Assembly: GCA_017509245.1 (NCBI GenBank)
Contig: JAFWQC010000019.1
Location: forward strand, 62,001 to 126,000
Reading direction: 5' to 3'
From: Clostridiales bacterium
GTDB lineage: Bacteria > Bacillota > Clostridia > Saccharofermentanales > Saccharofermentanaceae
Length of the DNA stretch: 64,000 bases
The notes beneath the pieces are model-generated. The model was not told where the DNA came from. It did not search any database and worked only from the letters and a program-made list of their open reading frames with translations. A program made the position numbers and the translations under genes. Numbering within the stretch: the stretch's first letter is position 1; the number at the start of each line of letters is the position of its first letter. Below are positions 42,904 to 52,734 of this stretch, one piece after another.

Positions 42904-45279
42904 ATGGTATCCAGAAGAAGTCTATCCACGAAGATCCTGCTGATGGTAGAGGGCATTTTGCTCATCTCCAGTATACTTTTCTGTTCGGTTTCCATATACA
43001 GATCCAGAGTCGGCATCTGCAAGGCAATCCAGCAGCGAATGCTCGATATCGCTAACTGCGCCTCAGGTTCGGTCAACGGCGACGTCATGAAGGGACTTAC
43101 CGAGGATAAGATCGGAAGCGACGAATATAACGATGTCTATAACACTCTCGCGGTATTCAGGGATAATGTCGAACTTGAATATGTTTACACCATAAGAGAA
43201 GACGGCAACGATAATTTCATCTTCACGATGGACCTTGACCAGGTAAGTCCTGCAAGTTACGGCGACAGCGTTGAATATACTGATGCGCTCAACAGCGCGG
43301 GCAACGGCGTTGCAGCGGTCGACGAGGTCCCTTATACTGACCGTTGGGGCGAGTTCTACAGTGCATACAGCCCTGTCTTTGATTCGGCCGGCAAGGTCGC
43401 AGGCATCGTGGCTGTGGACTTTTCGGTCGGCTGGTTCGAAGGCCAGCTTTCCGCACAGACCAAGTCCACTGTTGCAGGTTACATAATAATCCTTGTTATC
43501 TCCCAGATCGTTGCTGCGCTTCTTGCACTCCTGACAGTAAGGCCTTTCGTTAAGGCACAGGGGGAGCTTCTTGAAGAGAAGGTGCGCGCCGAGAGTGCCA
43601 ATAACGCGAAGAGCGATTTCCTTGCGAACATGTCACACGAGATCCGCACACCGATCAACGCCGTGCTCGGAATGAATGAGATGATCATAAGAGAAGAGCA
43701 CAAGAGCAGGGATTATGCAGAAGGCGATACCAAGTCAATGCGTGAATCGCTGAATACGATCGGCGTTTATGCTGATGACGTTAATAAGGCCGGCCATAAC
43801 CTGCTTGCTCTGGTCAATGATATCCTTGACTACTCCAAGATCGAATCCGGTCATCTTGATATAGTTGAAGCATCATATCAGCTCAGTTCACTTCTTAACG
43901 ACCTGAATCACATGATCCTGTTCAAGGCTCAGGATAAGAAACTCGATTTCTCGATCGACATCGATGAGACACTGCCTGATGAACTCTGCGGTGATGAAGT
44001 CCGTGTAAGGCAGATCCTCACGAATCTTCTCAACAATGCCGTTAAATATACTGAGAAAGGCTCGGTCAAGTTCACTTTAAGAGGCAAGAAGCAGGACGAC
44101 GGAACGATCTTTCTCAAGGCGATAGTAAAAGATACGGGTATCGGTATCCGCAAGGAGGATATCGACAAGCTCTTCACGAAGTTTGAGCGGCTCGAGATGG
44201 AGGTCAACAGCACTGTCGCAGGGACAGGCTTAGGTCTTACGATTTCCAAGCGCCTGCTCGACATGATGGGCGGTACGATAACCGTTGAGAGCGAATACGG
44301 CAAGGGTTCAGTATTTACCGTCGTATTCCCTCAGAAGATCCTCTCTGATACGCCGCTTGGAAACTTCCAGGCGCGCTTTGAGACGAACTCTCTTGACAAC
44401 AAGGTTTACCGCGAAGCATTCCGTGCTCCTGACGCACGCATCCTCATAGTTGATGACACGAAGATCAACCTCAATGTTGTAAAGAACCTTCTCAGGAATA
44501 CGAAGATACAGATCGATACGACCACCAGCGGGGCAGAAGCCATAGTTATGGCTGAGAAGACAGCATACGACATGATCCTCATGGACCAGCGCATGCCTAA
44601 ACTCACGGGTACTGAAGCATTGAGGAGGATCCGCAACACATCCGGCGGCGCGAGCAGGGAGAAGCCTGTTATCTGCCTTACGGCCGATGCTGTCCTGGGT
44701 GCCAAGGAGCGCTATATGGCTGAGGGCTTTACAGATTATCTTACAAAGCCTGTCGACAGCGTTGCGCTTGAGATGATGCTCTTGAAATATCTGCCTGAAT
44801 CTAAGATCGAGCATGTTGAATTCAAGCCTGAGGCAGAGACGCCCGTTGAATCAGCAGCCAAAGACGAATATTCGATGCTCCGCGAAGCAGGGATCGATCC
44901 TGAAACAGGTCTCCAGTACTGCCAGAATGACACGGATTTCTACCGTTCCATACTGGCTGAATATGCTCAGAGTGAAGCTGAGAATGCAGAGCTCCTTCAG
45001 ATCATGTATGCTGCGGAAAACTGGAGAGAATATTCCATCCATGTTCATGCATTGAAGAGCACTTCGAGGATGATCGGCGCGGTCGCGCTTTCAGAACTTG
45101 CAGCCAAACTCGAGAATGCCGCAAATGCCGAAGATGACGTCACCATACGTGCCGAGCATAATACACTGATGGAGAAGCTTAACGGCATCATCCGTGCGAT
45201 CGGAGCGGTTGCACCCGATGTTGAGCCGATAGATGAGGAGAGCGAGATCCTGGAGTTCCTTCCTGAAGATGAGGAATGA
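42904..45279 (+). CDS. Hybrid sensor histidine kinase (HisKA-HATPase-REC-Hpt)
   Basis: In this 791-residue sensor, TM1 (about 10-32) and TM2 (about 190-213) flank an extracytoplasmic domain of the Cache type. The HisKA box NMSHEIRTP has His245, and the HATPase has N-box LLNNAVKY and glycine boxes KDTGIGI and GTGLGL. The receiver has Asp561 (ILMDQRMPK). The C-terminal Hpt domain has His715 in VHALKS. All four phosphorelay stations are in one chain except the final regulator, which is not encoded nearby. The ATG at 42904 is preferred over TTG at 42901 (AGGGG spacing 7). The target is unknown. Confidence 0.93.
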   Translation: MVSRRSLSTKILLMVEGILLISSILFCSVSIYRSRVGICKAIQQRMLDIANCASGSVNGDVMKGLTEDKIGSDEYNDVYNTLAVFRDNVELEYVYTIREDGNDNFIFTMDLDQVSPASYGDSVEYTDALNSAGNGVAAVDEVPYTDRWGEFYSAYSPVFDSAGKVAGIVAVDFSVGWFEGQLSAQTKSTVAGYIIILVISQIVAALLALLTVRPFVKAQGELLEEKVRAESANNAKSDFLANMSHEIRTPINAVLGMNEMIIREEHKSRDYAEGDTKSMRESLNTIGVYADDVNKAGHNLLALVNDILDYSKIESGHLDIVEASYQLSSLLNDLNHMILFKAQDKKLDFSIDIDETLPDELCGDEVRVRQILTNLLNNAVKYTEKGSVKFTLRGKKQDDGTIFLKAIVKDTGIGIRKEDIDKLFTKFERLEMEVNSTVAGTGLGLTISKRLLDMMGGTITVESEYGKGSVFTVVFPQKILSDTPLGNFQARFETNSLDNKVYREAFRAPDARILIVDDTKINLNVVKNLLRNTKIQIDTTTSGAEAIVMAEKTAYDMILMDQRMPKLTGTEALRRIRNTSGGASREKPVICLTADAVLGAKERYMAEGFTDYLTKPVDSVALEMMLLKYLPESKIEHVEFKPEAETPVESAAKDEYSMLREAGIDPETGLQYCQNDTDFYRSILAEYAQSEAENAELLQIMYAAENWREYSIHVHALKSTSRMIGAVALSELAAKLENAANAEDDVTIRAEHNTLMEKLNGIIRAIGAVAPDVEPIDEESEILEFLPEDEE

Positions 45280-45306
45280 TTTTCGCGAAAGGGGAAAGAG
45301 GTATAT

Positions 45307-45480
45307 ATGGCGAGCTGCGAGACATGTCAGTATGCATTGATAGATGAGGTCACAGGCGAAGCGCAATGCGACCTGGATCTTGATGAGGACGAGCTCGCAA
45401 GGCTTGCCTGGCATACTACCAAGGAATGTCCTTTCTACAAGGACGGCGACGAATATAAGACCGTAAGACATCAGATGTAG
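45307..45480 (+). CDS. DUF6472-like small Cys-rich protein
   Basis: This 57-residue protein begins MASCETCQYALIDE, with a CxxC near the start (Cys4, Cys7), Cys21 in AQCDLDLDEDE and Cys40 in KECPFYKDGDEY. The four cysteines suggest a zinc or iron site. Length, the acidic DLDEDE stretch and the C-terminal CPFY-DEYK pattern match what I know of DUF6472, a clostridial family of unknown function. AGAGG precedes the ATG, 27 bp after the histidine kinase stop, so it is probably co-transcribed with it. Confidence 0.8.
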   Translation: MASCETCQYALIDEVTGEAQCDLDLDEDELARLAWHTTKECPFYKDGDEYKTVRHQM

Positions 45481-45597
45481 AAGGGTAAAACCTGTCTGCA
45501 AAATATGAGAAAGAAACACACATTTATTACACATTGGGGTGCGAGGTATTGTTATCATATTCCTATCGCGAAAATATGACTTTCAAGAGGTGTTGTC

Positions 45598-46329
45598 ATG
45601 ATAGATCTTAAAGGCAAATGGGTACTTATTACCGGCGCATCAAGAGGCCTTGGAAGGCTTGCTGCAAAGACGATGGCGGACAGGGGATGCAATCTTATTC
45701 TTCAGTCCAGAGATACCGCGCACACAGCTTCTCTTGAAGAGGAATTAAAGGCGGCAGGCATTAAATGTTTTTCTGCCGCAGCGGATCTGAATGACATCCC
45801 TTCGGTTATGAAGATGCTAGAAGACATTGATGCATCAGGTGTTGATGTCGATGTCGTGCTCAACAATGCGGGTCTTCAGATAGCATACAGAACGGACTAC
45901 TGTACAACGCCGCCGGAGGATTTTACGGTTAGCTTCAACGTAAATACAACAGCACCTGCAATGATCTGCTATCACTTCCTTCCCAAGATGATCGGGAGAG
46001 GATTCGGACGCATCGTAAATACCACGAGCGGCATCGATAAAGAGCCTGAACAGGCCGGATATTCCGCTGCAAAAGCAGCTCTCGATAAGATAACAAAAGA
46101 CATGGCTTCAAGACTCGGAGGGACAGGTGTAGCAATGAACCTGACTGATCCCGGGTGGTGCAGGACGGACCTTGGCGGACCCAATGCGCCCAACGCGCCT
46201 GAGAGCGCTCTGCCGGGTGTTGTAGTTGGCGCGTTTGTCGATGATGAAGTTAACGGTCAGATCTTCCGCGCTCAGGAATTCACGGGCATGAGCCTTGAAG
46301 AGGCTGTCGCAAAAGCAAACAACATCTAA
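45598..46329 (+). CDS. Short-chain dehydrogenase/reductase
   Basis: This 243-residue Rossmann enzyme has the nucleotide motif TGASRGLG at 12-19, NNAG at 89-92 and the catalytic Ser144, Tyr155 and Lys159 (YSAAK). The Ser and Arg after the glycines favour NADP(H). AGAGG precedes the ATG. It is the first gene of a run with an iron alcohol dehydrogenase, a macro-domain protein and a methyltransferase, upstream of LuxE/LuxC. A role in reducing or oxidising a fatty aldehyde or alcohol is an inference from those neighbours. Confidence 0.9.
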   Translation: MIDLKGKWVLITGASRGLGRLAAKTMADRGCNLILQSRDTAHTASLEEELKAAGIKCFSAAADLNDIPSVMKMLEDIDASGVDVDVVLNNAGLQIAYRTDYCTTPPEDFTVSFNVNTTAPAMICYHFLPKMIGRGFGRIVNTTSGIDKEPEQAGYSAAKAALDKITKDMASRLGGTGVAMNLTDPGWCRTDLGGPNAPNAPESALPGVVVGAFVDDEVNGQIFRAQEFTGMSLEEAVAKANNI

Positions 46330-46354
46330 TACATATATATTCAGGAGGAGCAAC

Positions 46355-47506
46355 ATGGAAAATTTTACGTTCTATTCACCCACAAAATTCGTTTTCGGCA
46401 AGGGAACTGAAGCTCAGGCGGGAAGCCTTGTTAAAGCTTTCGGCGGAAGCAAAGTGCTGATCCATTACGGCGGCGGAAGCGTTGTCCGTTCAGGACTTTT
46501 AGACCGTGTTAAGGCTTCTCTTGATGAAGCGGGAATACCTTATGCCGAACTTGGCGGCGTTAAGCCCAATCCCAGGAGCGGACTTGTTTATGAGGGTATC
46601 GATATCTGCCGTAAGGAAGGCATAGATTTTGTGCTCGCAGTAGGCGGCGGAAGTTCCATCGATTCATCCAAGGCAATTGCAGCAGGCGCTGTATATGACG
46701 GCGATTTCTGGGATTTCTACTGCGGAAAGCCAATAGACAAAGCACTTCCCGTGGGAACGGTTCTTACCATTGCCGCAGCAGGAAGTGAGGGTTCGGGTGA
46801 CTCGGTCATCACAAAGGAAGAAGGCATGTATAAGCGCGGTGCCAGCGGTGAGGGAATAAGACCCAGATTCAGCATCCTGAATCCCGAACTTACACAAACA
46901 CTTCCCCCTTACCAGACAGCATGCGGAATAACCGACATCATGGCGCATCTTTACGAGCGTTATCTTACGAATTCAAAAGATGTCGAAGTAACTGACCGTC
47001 TTATCGAGGCGCTCCTCATTACAATGAAGAACGAAGGTCCCAAGGTCATTGCTGATCCCAATGATTACGAAGCACGCGCAAACATAATGTGGGCAGGCAC
47101 CATGGCTCATACGAATTCCTGTGGTGTCGGAAGATCACAGGACTGGAACAGCCACAATATCGAGCATGAATTATCAGCTCTCTACGACTGCGCACATGGA
47201 GCAGGTCTCGCTGTCACGATGCCTGCGGTCTTCAAGTACGTAATGAACCACGATATTGCAAGATTTGAGCAGGCTGCAAAACGCGTCTGGGGTGTTGAAA
47301 CGGCAGAGGAAGGCATCGATGCATTTAAGAACTTCCTTATCTCAATCGGTATGCCTTCCACATTAGGTGAGCTTGGAGGAAAGGAAGAAGATATTCCCAC
47401 GCTCGTGAAGAACCTCTGCTATGGCGACGGCAGAACGGGCACGATCTCCGGCTTTGTTACGCTTAATGAAGACGACTGCACGAAGATCTATCAGGCAATG
47501 TTATGA
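46355..47506 (+). CDS. Iron-containing alcohol dehydrogenase (butanol-dehydrogenase-like)
   Basis: This 383-residue group III alcohol dehydrogenase has an NAD(P) loop with [13 protein letters not shown] (about 97-109) and metal ligands Asp194 and His198 ([12 protein letters not shown]). Two further His lie in [18 protein letters not shown]. The sequence resembles BDH-type NADPH enzymes of Clostridia that reduce aldehydes. The ATG at 46355 has AGGAGG 6 nt upstream, 25 bp after the SDR gene. Earlier in-frame starts overlap the SDR gene and are rejected. It would reduce aldehydes made by LuxC/LuxE if they share a pathway. Confidence 0.92.
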   Translation: MENFTFYSPTKFVFGKGTEAQAGSLVKAFGGSKVLIHYGGGSVVRSGLLDRVKASLDEAGIPYAELGGVKPNPRSGLVYEGIDICRKEGIDFVLAVGGGSSIDSSKAIAAGAVYDGDFWDFYCGKPIDKALPVGTVLTIAAAGSEGSGDSVITKEEGMYKRGASGEGIRPRFSILNPELTQTLPPYQTACGITDIMAHLYERYLTNSKDVEVTDRLIEALLITMKNEGPKVIADPNDYEARANIMWAGTMAHTNSCGVGRSQDWNSHNIEHELSALYDCAHGAGLAVTMPAVFKYVMNHDIARFEQAAKRVWGVETAEEGIDAFKNFLISIGMPSTLGELGGKEEDIPTLVKNLCYGDGRTGTISGFVTLNEDDCTKIYQAML

Positions 47507-47534
47507 GATAAAATCTATACGGGAGGTGGACTTT

Positions 47535-48050
47535 ATGAGCAGCATAAAGATCCGAAAGATCAGCATAACCGTCCTTGATACGGATGCCATCGTTAATGCT
47601 GCAAATAGCCATCTTCTTATGGGAGGCGGTGTCTGCGGTGCCATCTTCAGCTGCGCAGGAGCAGTAAGGCTTCAGGCTGCCTGTGCAAAGATCGGAGGAT
47701 GCAGGACCGGTGATGCAGTTATAACTCCGGGTTTTGATCTTCCCGCCAAATACGTCATTCATGCAGTAGGACCAATCTGGCGCGGTGGCAATAACAATGA
47801 GCCGGAGCTTCTGTACAGCGCATATAAAAGATCACTTGAAGTTGCCAGGGAAAACGGCTGTCATTCCATAGCATTCCCGCTAATATCCGCGGGCATTTAC
47901 GGATATCCTCTTGATGGGGCATGGGACAGGGCAATCACGGCATGCAGGGACTTTCTTGAGACAAACAAGGATTATGAAATGGACATAATCTTCGCGGTTA
48001 TTGACGACGGCATTCTGGCTGCCGGAGAGAAGATCCTTGAGAGTAACTGA
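47535..48050 (+). CDS. Macro-domain protein (ADP-ribose hydrolase family)
   Basis: This 171-residue single macro domain has the ADP-ribose-binding signature [17 protein letters not shown] at 21-37 and [11 protein letters not shown] near 115-125. Length and motifs place it with YmdB-type O-acetyl-ADP-ribose deacetylases. These remove ADP-ribose-linked groups from metabolites or proteins. GGGAGG lies 7 nt before the ATG. It follows the alcohol dehydrogenase by 28 bp. Its link to alcohol or aldehyde metabolism is not obvious. Confidence 0.92.
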   Translation: MSSIKIRKISITVLDTDAIVNAANSHLLMGGGVCGAIFSCAGAVRLQAACAKIGGCRTGDAVITPGFDLPAKYVIHAVGPIWRGGNNNEPELLYSAYKRSLEVARENGCHSIAFPLISAGIYGYPLDGAWDRAITACRDFLETNKDYEMDIIFAVIDDGILAAGEKILESN

Positions 48051-48075
48051 GAAGAACAGACAGACCGGCATACCC

Positions 48076-48714
48076 ATGAGTCACATAAATCCCTTTGTCT
48101 CAATATCAAACAGATTATCCTGCAGGCGCGACGCGCGTCTGGACAGGAAGATCTGCGGCATGGAACTTGGAGCATTTGTTCCCACGCCATACGGCGAAAG
48201 CCACGGCGCCACAGGCAGCCAGTCGGCTCCATACCTGGGTCTCGGCGTCGTGCTTAAAGACCTGAAGGCAACACCCGAAGATTCCATCATTGACATAGGC
48301 TGCGGCAAAGGCCGTATCCTGGCTTATCTTGCAAGCCTCGGCCTTCCCTGTAAGATCACAGGCATCGAGATCAATCCCGAAGTCTGTGAGGTCGCAAAGG
48401 CCTGGACTTCACGGCGTCATCCGGATATCGAGGTTATAGAAGGAGACGCTTACGGTCTTGATTTTGACGATTACACCATAATGATCATGTACCGCCCGAT
48501 GGAGACCGACACCTTCATAGGCTTTATCGAGCAACTCGAAAATTCCCTCACCCACAACATAAAGCTTTACTACTATGCCGACGGCCAGAGCGGTTATGTC
48601 CTTAACGGCAGGCCCGGCTGGAATCTTATCGAGCGCCACGACATCTACCGCGTCAAAGGTTATTACATCCACAAAGTACCGCAGAGGTATTCGGTCTGGG
48701 AATACAGGTGCTGA
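48076..48714 (+). CDS. Class I SAM-dependent methyltransferase
   Basis: In this 212-residue protein, the SAM-binding loop IDIGCGKGRIL spans about 72-82 with GCGKG at 75-79. It is followed by the acidic residue in TGIEINP and a motif region GDAYGLDF. The C-terminal half shows no substrate-specific signature. The ATG at 48076 lacks a clear Shine-Dalgarno and lies 25 bp after the macro-domain gene, so translation may be coupled. An in-frame start inside the macro gene at 48001 is less likely. The substrate is unknown. Confidence 0.75.
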   Translation: MSHINPFVSISNRLSCRRDARLDRKICGMELGAFVPTPYGESHGATGSQSAPYLGLGVVLKDLKATPEDSIIDIGCGKGRILAYLASLGLPCKITGIEINPEVCEVAKAWTSRRHPDIEVIEGDAYGLDFDDYTIMIMYRPMETDTFIGFIEQLENSLTHNIKLYYYADGQSGYVLNGRPGWNLIERHDIYRVKGYYIHKVPQRYSVWEYRC

Positions 48715-48775
48715 TGCGCCTTACGGGTCAGGCGGCAGGGGAGATATTGCTTTTCGAGCCCTGCGGAAAACAATC

Positions 48776-48784
48776 TGATATAAT
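48776..48784 (+). promoter_or_regulatory. Extended -10 of luxE-luxC
   Basis: TGATATAAT, TGn-TATAAT, 42 bp before the luxE-like start; the -35 is weak. Confidence 0.5.
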
Positions 48785-48826
48785 TGTCATGTCGGGTTTG
48801 GCTTTCATATTGAGGGGTTAAGGGAC

Positions 48827-49930
48827 ATGAAACTTCGAAGAAAACTATTCTCAAGCAAGAATCCATATGACAGCTCAAAGGGTGAGCTTTTTCTCAATGC
48901 ATGTAAAGAGAATTACGATCACCTGATCACGCATTGTAATGACTACAAAAAGATCTCTGAGGGACTGGGTGTCCGTTCATCTGCTGACATAAAAAGTGCT
49001 GCGGATATTCCTGTCCTTACGACTATGCTGATGAAGCAGCACGATTTCCGTGCGGGGCCGTATTTGATCATCGCATCTTCTTCAGGCACGAGCGGCCATG
49101 CAAGCCATATTCCTTTCGAGCTCAGTTCGCTCTGGTCCGGTCTTAAGATGTGCATAAGGATAACGAGATTCTACGGTCTTATGTCTCCTAAGCCATGCCG
49201 CTATATCGTTATGGGTTATAAGCCCCGCATCAAAAACACTGCGGCAGTTGCAAAGACAGCATACCTGACGACAATGCTGACTCCGGCGATAAGCCGCAAA
49301 TATATCCTGAAGTATACAAAGAGCGGTTATGTTCCGGACTTTGACAGCATAATCGAGGTGCTCAAAAAATACGAGAAGAAAAAGGCCCCGGTGCGTTTCA
49401 TGGGGTTCCCGTCATATACATTTTTCCTGTTCCAGATCCTGGATAAGAAAGGGCTCTATTTTAAGCTCCCTAAGGGCTCGAAGATAATGCTCGGAGGCGG
49501 ATGGAAGCAGTTCTACCGCGAGGCCGCAGACAAGGAAACGTTCTACAAGATGGCAAAGAAAACACTTGGCGTCGATGAGGAGAACATCGTGGAATTCTTC
49601 GGCGCGGTCGAGCACCCGATACTGTACACATCATGCCCGGGCCATCATTTCCATGTGCCCGTATACAGCAATATCATCATAAGGGATCCTGATACATTAG
49701 AGCCCCTGGAACACGGAAAGACCGGCCTTGTAAATCTCATCTCACCGCTTTGCAAAGCCGCTCCGATCCTTTCTGTCATGACCGACGATCTGGGTATCCT
49801 TCACGACGGTTCGGAATGCACATGCGGCCTCGATGTACCGTACCTTGAGATCATCGGACGCGTCGCACCCGAGAACATCAAGACTTGTGCCGCAGGCGCT
49901 GCGGACATTCTTAAGGGGGTGAAGGTATGA
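48827..49930 (+). CDS. luxE: Acyl-protein synthetase, LuxE family
   Basis: This 367-residue adenylate-forming enzyme activates a fatty acid and passes the acyl group to a reductase partner. SSSGTSGHASHIPFE near 85-99 is the phosphate-binding loop of the family. LMLGGGW-like GSKIMLGGGW and the C-terminal DDLGILHDGSECTCG region match LuxE. The stop overlaps the LuxC-like start by 4 bp, the classical pairing. No luciferase genes are present, so the system makes aldehyde or alcohol for another purpose. GAGGGG and AAGGG lie just upstream of the ATG. Confidence 0.88.
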   Translation: MKLRRKLFSSKNPYDSSKGELFLNACKENYDHLITHCNDYKKISEGLGVRSSADIKSAADIPVLTTMLMKQHDFRAGPYLIIASSSGTSGHASHIPFELSSLWSGLKMCIRITRFYGLMSPKPCRYIVMGYKPRIKNTAAVAKTAYLTTMLTPAISRKYILKYTKSGYVPDFDSIIEVLKKYEKKKAPVRFMGFPSYTFFLFQILDKKGLYFKLPKGSKIMLGGGWKQFYREAADKETFYKMAKKTLGVDEENIVEFFGAVEHPILYTSCPGHHFHVPVYSNIIIRDPDTLEPLEHGKTGLVNLISPLCKAAPILSVMTDDLGILHDGSECTCGLDVPYLEIIGRVAPENIKTCAAGAADILKGVKV

Positions 49931-51222
49931 TCCTCTACGGCGGCAAGACATATGAGAGCTCCGAGCAGAACAGGCTTCTTGCAGAACTTAAGGAAAGGAT
50001 TCCTTCAATCCTGTCGGCCAAACCATTATCACCCGAAGTCGTCATCGACGCGGTCGTAAAGCTCCGCGATGACCTCCTTGAAGGTAAATTTGACGATCTC
50101 CTGGAAACTTTGCCGCAGGAGATGGTCGGCACATATAAGAAGCAGGCAGTCTCGCTCCTTTCGAAGGAACATCTGCACATGAAGCTCAGGACAGAGCTGG
50201 GCAATACCGATGAATACATAACAGATCCCGTAGAAGGCTTCTCAAGGATCAAAGTCCGCAAGATGCCCCTTGGCGTGCTGTTCCACATCTCCGCTGGAAA
50301 CATGGATTTCCTTCCCGCATATTCTCTTGCTGAAGGTCTCATGACCGGCAACATCAACATAGTAAAGCTTCCTTCGGCCGATAACGGACTGTCTTTAAAG
50401 CTCATCATGAAGCTCATTGAATACCGCCCCGAACTCTCCGATCATGTCTACATATTCGACACGCCTTCGACTGACATTCAGGGAATGCGCCAGATGGCCG
50501 AACTCTCCAATGCCATAAGCGTTTGGGGCAGCGACATGGCCATTGAAGCCGTGCGCGGACTTGCGCCGACGGGCGTGAAGATCATCGAGTGGGGACAGAA
50601 GCTTGGCTTCTGCTACATCTCAAAGCTTTCTGAAGTCAGAGATGCCGGCGCTGAACTTGAGGGCCTTGCCAAGCACATCGCTGCCACAAAGCAGCTTCTT
50701 TGCAGCAGCTGCCAGGTCATCTTTATCGATACAGATGATATGATTGAAGTCCGCTCATTTGCAGAGCGCTTCCTTCCCGTTCTCGAAAAGGCCGCCAACG
50801 CCAATGCATCGACTGAGATCGGCATCCGCGCAAGAGATACTCTGATCTCATACACGCAGCGTCTGAAGGCCTGCCTCGGCGAAGAGGAAAAGAGCGGGGA
50901 CGTTCTCCGCGGAAGAGGCGTCAGCGTCATAATCTCCTCCGACAATTCGCTCGAATTGTCGCCCATGATGTGCAATGTTCTGGTCAAGCCATTGCCCCGC
51001 GCAAACACAGCACGAATGCTCTATGAATCAAGATATCATCTTCAGACGGCAGGTCTCATCTGCCCCGCTGAGGACCGCGATGAACTTACGGAAATGCTCT
51101 TAAACGGCGGCCTCATCCGCGTCACAAAAGCCGCTGACATGAGCGCATATTTCCCGGGCGAAAGCCACGACGGCGACTACGCGCTCAGCAGATACATGCG
51201 CACAGTGAATATTGAGATGTGA
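49927..51222 (+). CDS. luxC: Acyl-CoA / acyl-protein reductase, LuxC family
   Basis: This 431-residue aldehyde-dehydrogenase-fold reductase makes fatty aldehyde from an acyl thioester with NADPH. PLGVLFHISAGNMDFLPAYSL near 114-134 is the LuxC nucleotide region. Cys259 and Cys262 in CSSCQ are the candidate acyl-accepting cysteines. It is shorter than Vibrio LuxC (about 480). Coupled to LuxE, with an alcohol dehydrogenase and SDR upstream, it suggests a fatty acid to aldehyde to alcohol route, possibly for ether lipids. That pathway is an inference. Confidence 0.88.
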   Translation: MILYGGKTYESSEQNRLLAELKERIPSILSAKPLSPEVVIDAVVKLRDDLLEGKFDDLLETLPQEMVGTYKKQAVSLLSKEHLHMKLRTELGNTDEYITDPVEGFSRIKVRKMPLGVLFHISAGNMDFLPAYSLAEGLMTGNINIVKLPSADNGLSLKLIMKLIEYRPELSDHVYIFDTPSTDIQGMRQMAELSNAISVWGSDMAIEAVRGLAPTGVKIIEWGQKLGFCYISKLSEVRDAGAELEGLAKHIAATKQLLCSSCQVIFIDTDDMIEVRSFAERFLPVLEKAANANASTEIGIRARDTLISYTQRLKACLGEEEKSGDVLRGRGVSVIISSDNSLELSPMMCNVLVKPLPRANTARMLYESRYHLQTAGLICPAEDRDELTEMLLNGGLIRVTKAADMSAYFPGESHDGDYALSRYMRTVNIEM

Positions 51223-51579
51223 TTGGCGAGGAAAGCCGCTCAATCTTGATAATGCAGGCCTGAAGATCCAGGTTCTTCGGTGAATCCCTGTTAACCCGAA
51301 TGCAGCCTGCTCAAATACTTTTCGCAATTCGCCCGAAAAACACCACTCCCAAGCCCGGCGCTTCATCTCTTGATGTCCGGCTTCATAAGATCGTCACCCA
51401 CCCAATGGAAAAGCCGACTCAAGCCGGTATGAAACAGCTTGAGTCGGCAATTGGAGAGAGTGTATGAAGGTTGGCTGGTTAATGAAATCCCGACTTGAAT
51501 TGCGATCCTTACGCAGTTCAAGCCGGTCTATGAGAGGGGTATGGTTTGGTCTTTTTGTGACCTCCCCATGGGGAAAACT
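51223..51579. other. Convergent intergenic region with stem-loops
   Basis: GCCGACTCAAG (51413-51423) pairs with CTTGAGTCGGC (51438-51448). A second, imperfect stem pairs ACTTGAATTGCG with CGCAGTTCAAG (about 51492-51525), and its arms resemble those of the first. TCCCCATGGGGA (about 51564-51575) is a third palindrome next to the leftward gene's stop. No gene is seen. These probably end the two converging units, but none has a long T-run. Confidence 0.6.
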
Positions 51580-52698
51580 TTATTCGTACTTAAACTCGTG
51601 TTCATCGGTATCTTCCGTCAGATTATAATAGTAGATAATATTCTCAGCTGCATCAAACCGCTTACAATACGTTAAATCAGGTAATCTGTATGTCGCATCG
51701 TCCGCGGTGAAATCATACTCTGTGCAGTCCTTTCCGTAGAAATATCTTTGGGTTATCAGAGGGACTTCGGTAAGCTCAGGCGGATAATCCGCATTGGCCC
51801 TGTCCTCGTCCGTCATCAGGAAATAATCCAGGATCAGGTCGTCGTTGCCCACATATTCGGACTTAAGTGCCCAGGTAACGTCGATGTGATAGCCTTTTCC
51901 GTTGAGATCGACGAATGTCCACGCGTGATAGCCGAGACCCTTGCCGGTGCCGAAATTCTGTACCTGGATGGCATTTACTCCGCACTGCATGAGAAGATAG
52001 GCGTACCATGCACCGAAATCCGCGCAGACGCCTCTTTTATATCTGAGGCATGCGCCGCCGGAGCCGTCTTCCATGCGGTCGAGCGTGCCGTCATGATCGT
52101 ATGTGTAATTTGAAGCGATGTAATCGTAGAGAGCAAGGCAGATCTCAAAGTCACTGTAATCAGGCTTGATATAATCGTTCTTGATCTCTTCAACCTGCTC
52201 AATGAATGAATTCTGTCTCTGAAGGAATTCGCCAACGGACTTCTTATAGTAGATATGTCCGGTTCCGTTCTCATATGAAGGGTCACCGTCGTTGCCCTCA
52301 CTGGTTATCTGGCAGCATGCCACAGGGTAGAGCTGGTTGAGCGTAACGCCATTCATGCACCAGTTGTAGACTTCCTCGTTTGCACATTCAAAGGTATCCT
52401 TGCCTTCCATGAGCGCGTCGCAAAGATTGAAGAACGAGTCGCGGTATTCATCGCCGTAAACATCGTAAAGAATGGATGAGTAAGCATGTGGATTGAATGC
52501 AAGCGAAACATTTTCCACAGAAGTTGTCTCATTTGTGGTCTCGATCTCAAGAGGTCCCGCGCCCGGAGTTGACTCAGTGGCAGCGGAGGTAATTTCTGTT
52601 GTATCCGTCAGATCAGAAGACTTGGCTTTATTGCAGCCTGACAATGCCACAGCCGCAATAAGAGATACAGAAACTAATCTGATATAGGTGTTTTTCAA
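51580..52698 (-). CDS. Transglutaminase-like lipoprotein
   Basis: This 372-residue exported protein has the lipobox ALSGC (Cys22), a Thr/Ser/Glu-rich linker to about 65, and a transglutaminase-like domain with Cys225 (RGVCADFG), His258 (GYHAWTF) and Asp273 (HIDVTW). Such surface proteins act as proteases or crosslinkers of wall or surface proteins. The start is TTG at 52698 behind AGGAAGAG, with no ATG in a suitable place. It is a single gene with a 5' stem-loop. Confidence 0.85.
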   Translation of the reverse strand: MKNTYIRLVSVSLIAAVALSGCNKAKSSDLTDTTEITSAATESTPGAGPLEIETTNETTSVENVSLAFNPHAYSSILYDVYGDEYRDSFFNLCDALMEGKDTFECANEEVYNWCMNGVTLNQLYPVACCQITSEGNDGDPSYENGTGHIYYKKSVGEFLQRQNSFIEQVEEIKNDYIKPDYSDFEICLALYDYIASNYTYDHDGTLDRMEDGSGGACLRYKRGVCADFGAWYAYLLMQCGVNAIQVQNFGTGKGLGYHAWTFVDLNGKGYHIDVTWALKSEYVGNDDLILDYFLMTDEDRANADYPPELTEVPLITQRYFYGKDCTEYDFTADDATYRLPDLTYCKRFDAAENIIYYYNLTEDTDEHEFKYE

Positions 52699-52734
52699 TT
52701 TACTCTTCCTACTTTCCCGTTTACCGGCACCTCG

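Noticed and set aside
48827..51222. Bioluminescence operon
   Set aside because: luxC and luxE homologues are present but luxA, luxB and luxD are absent and the organism appears to be an anaerobe.
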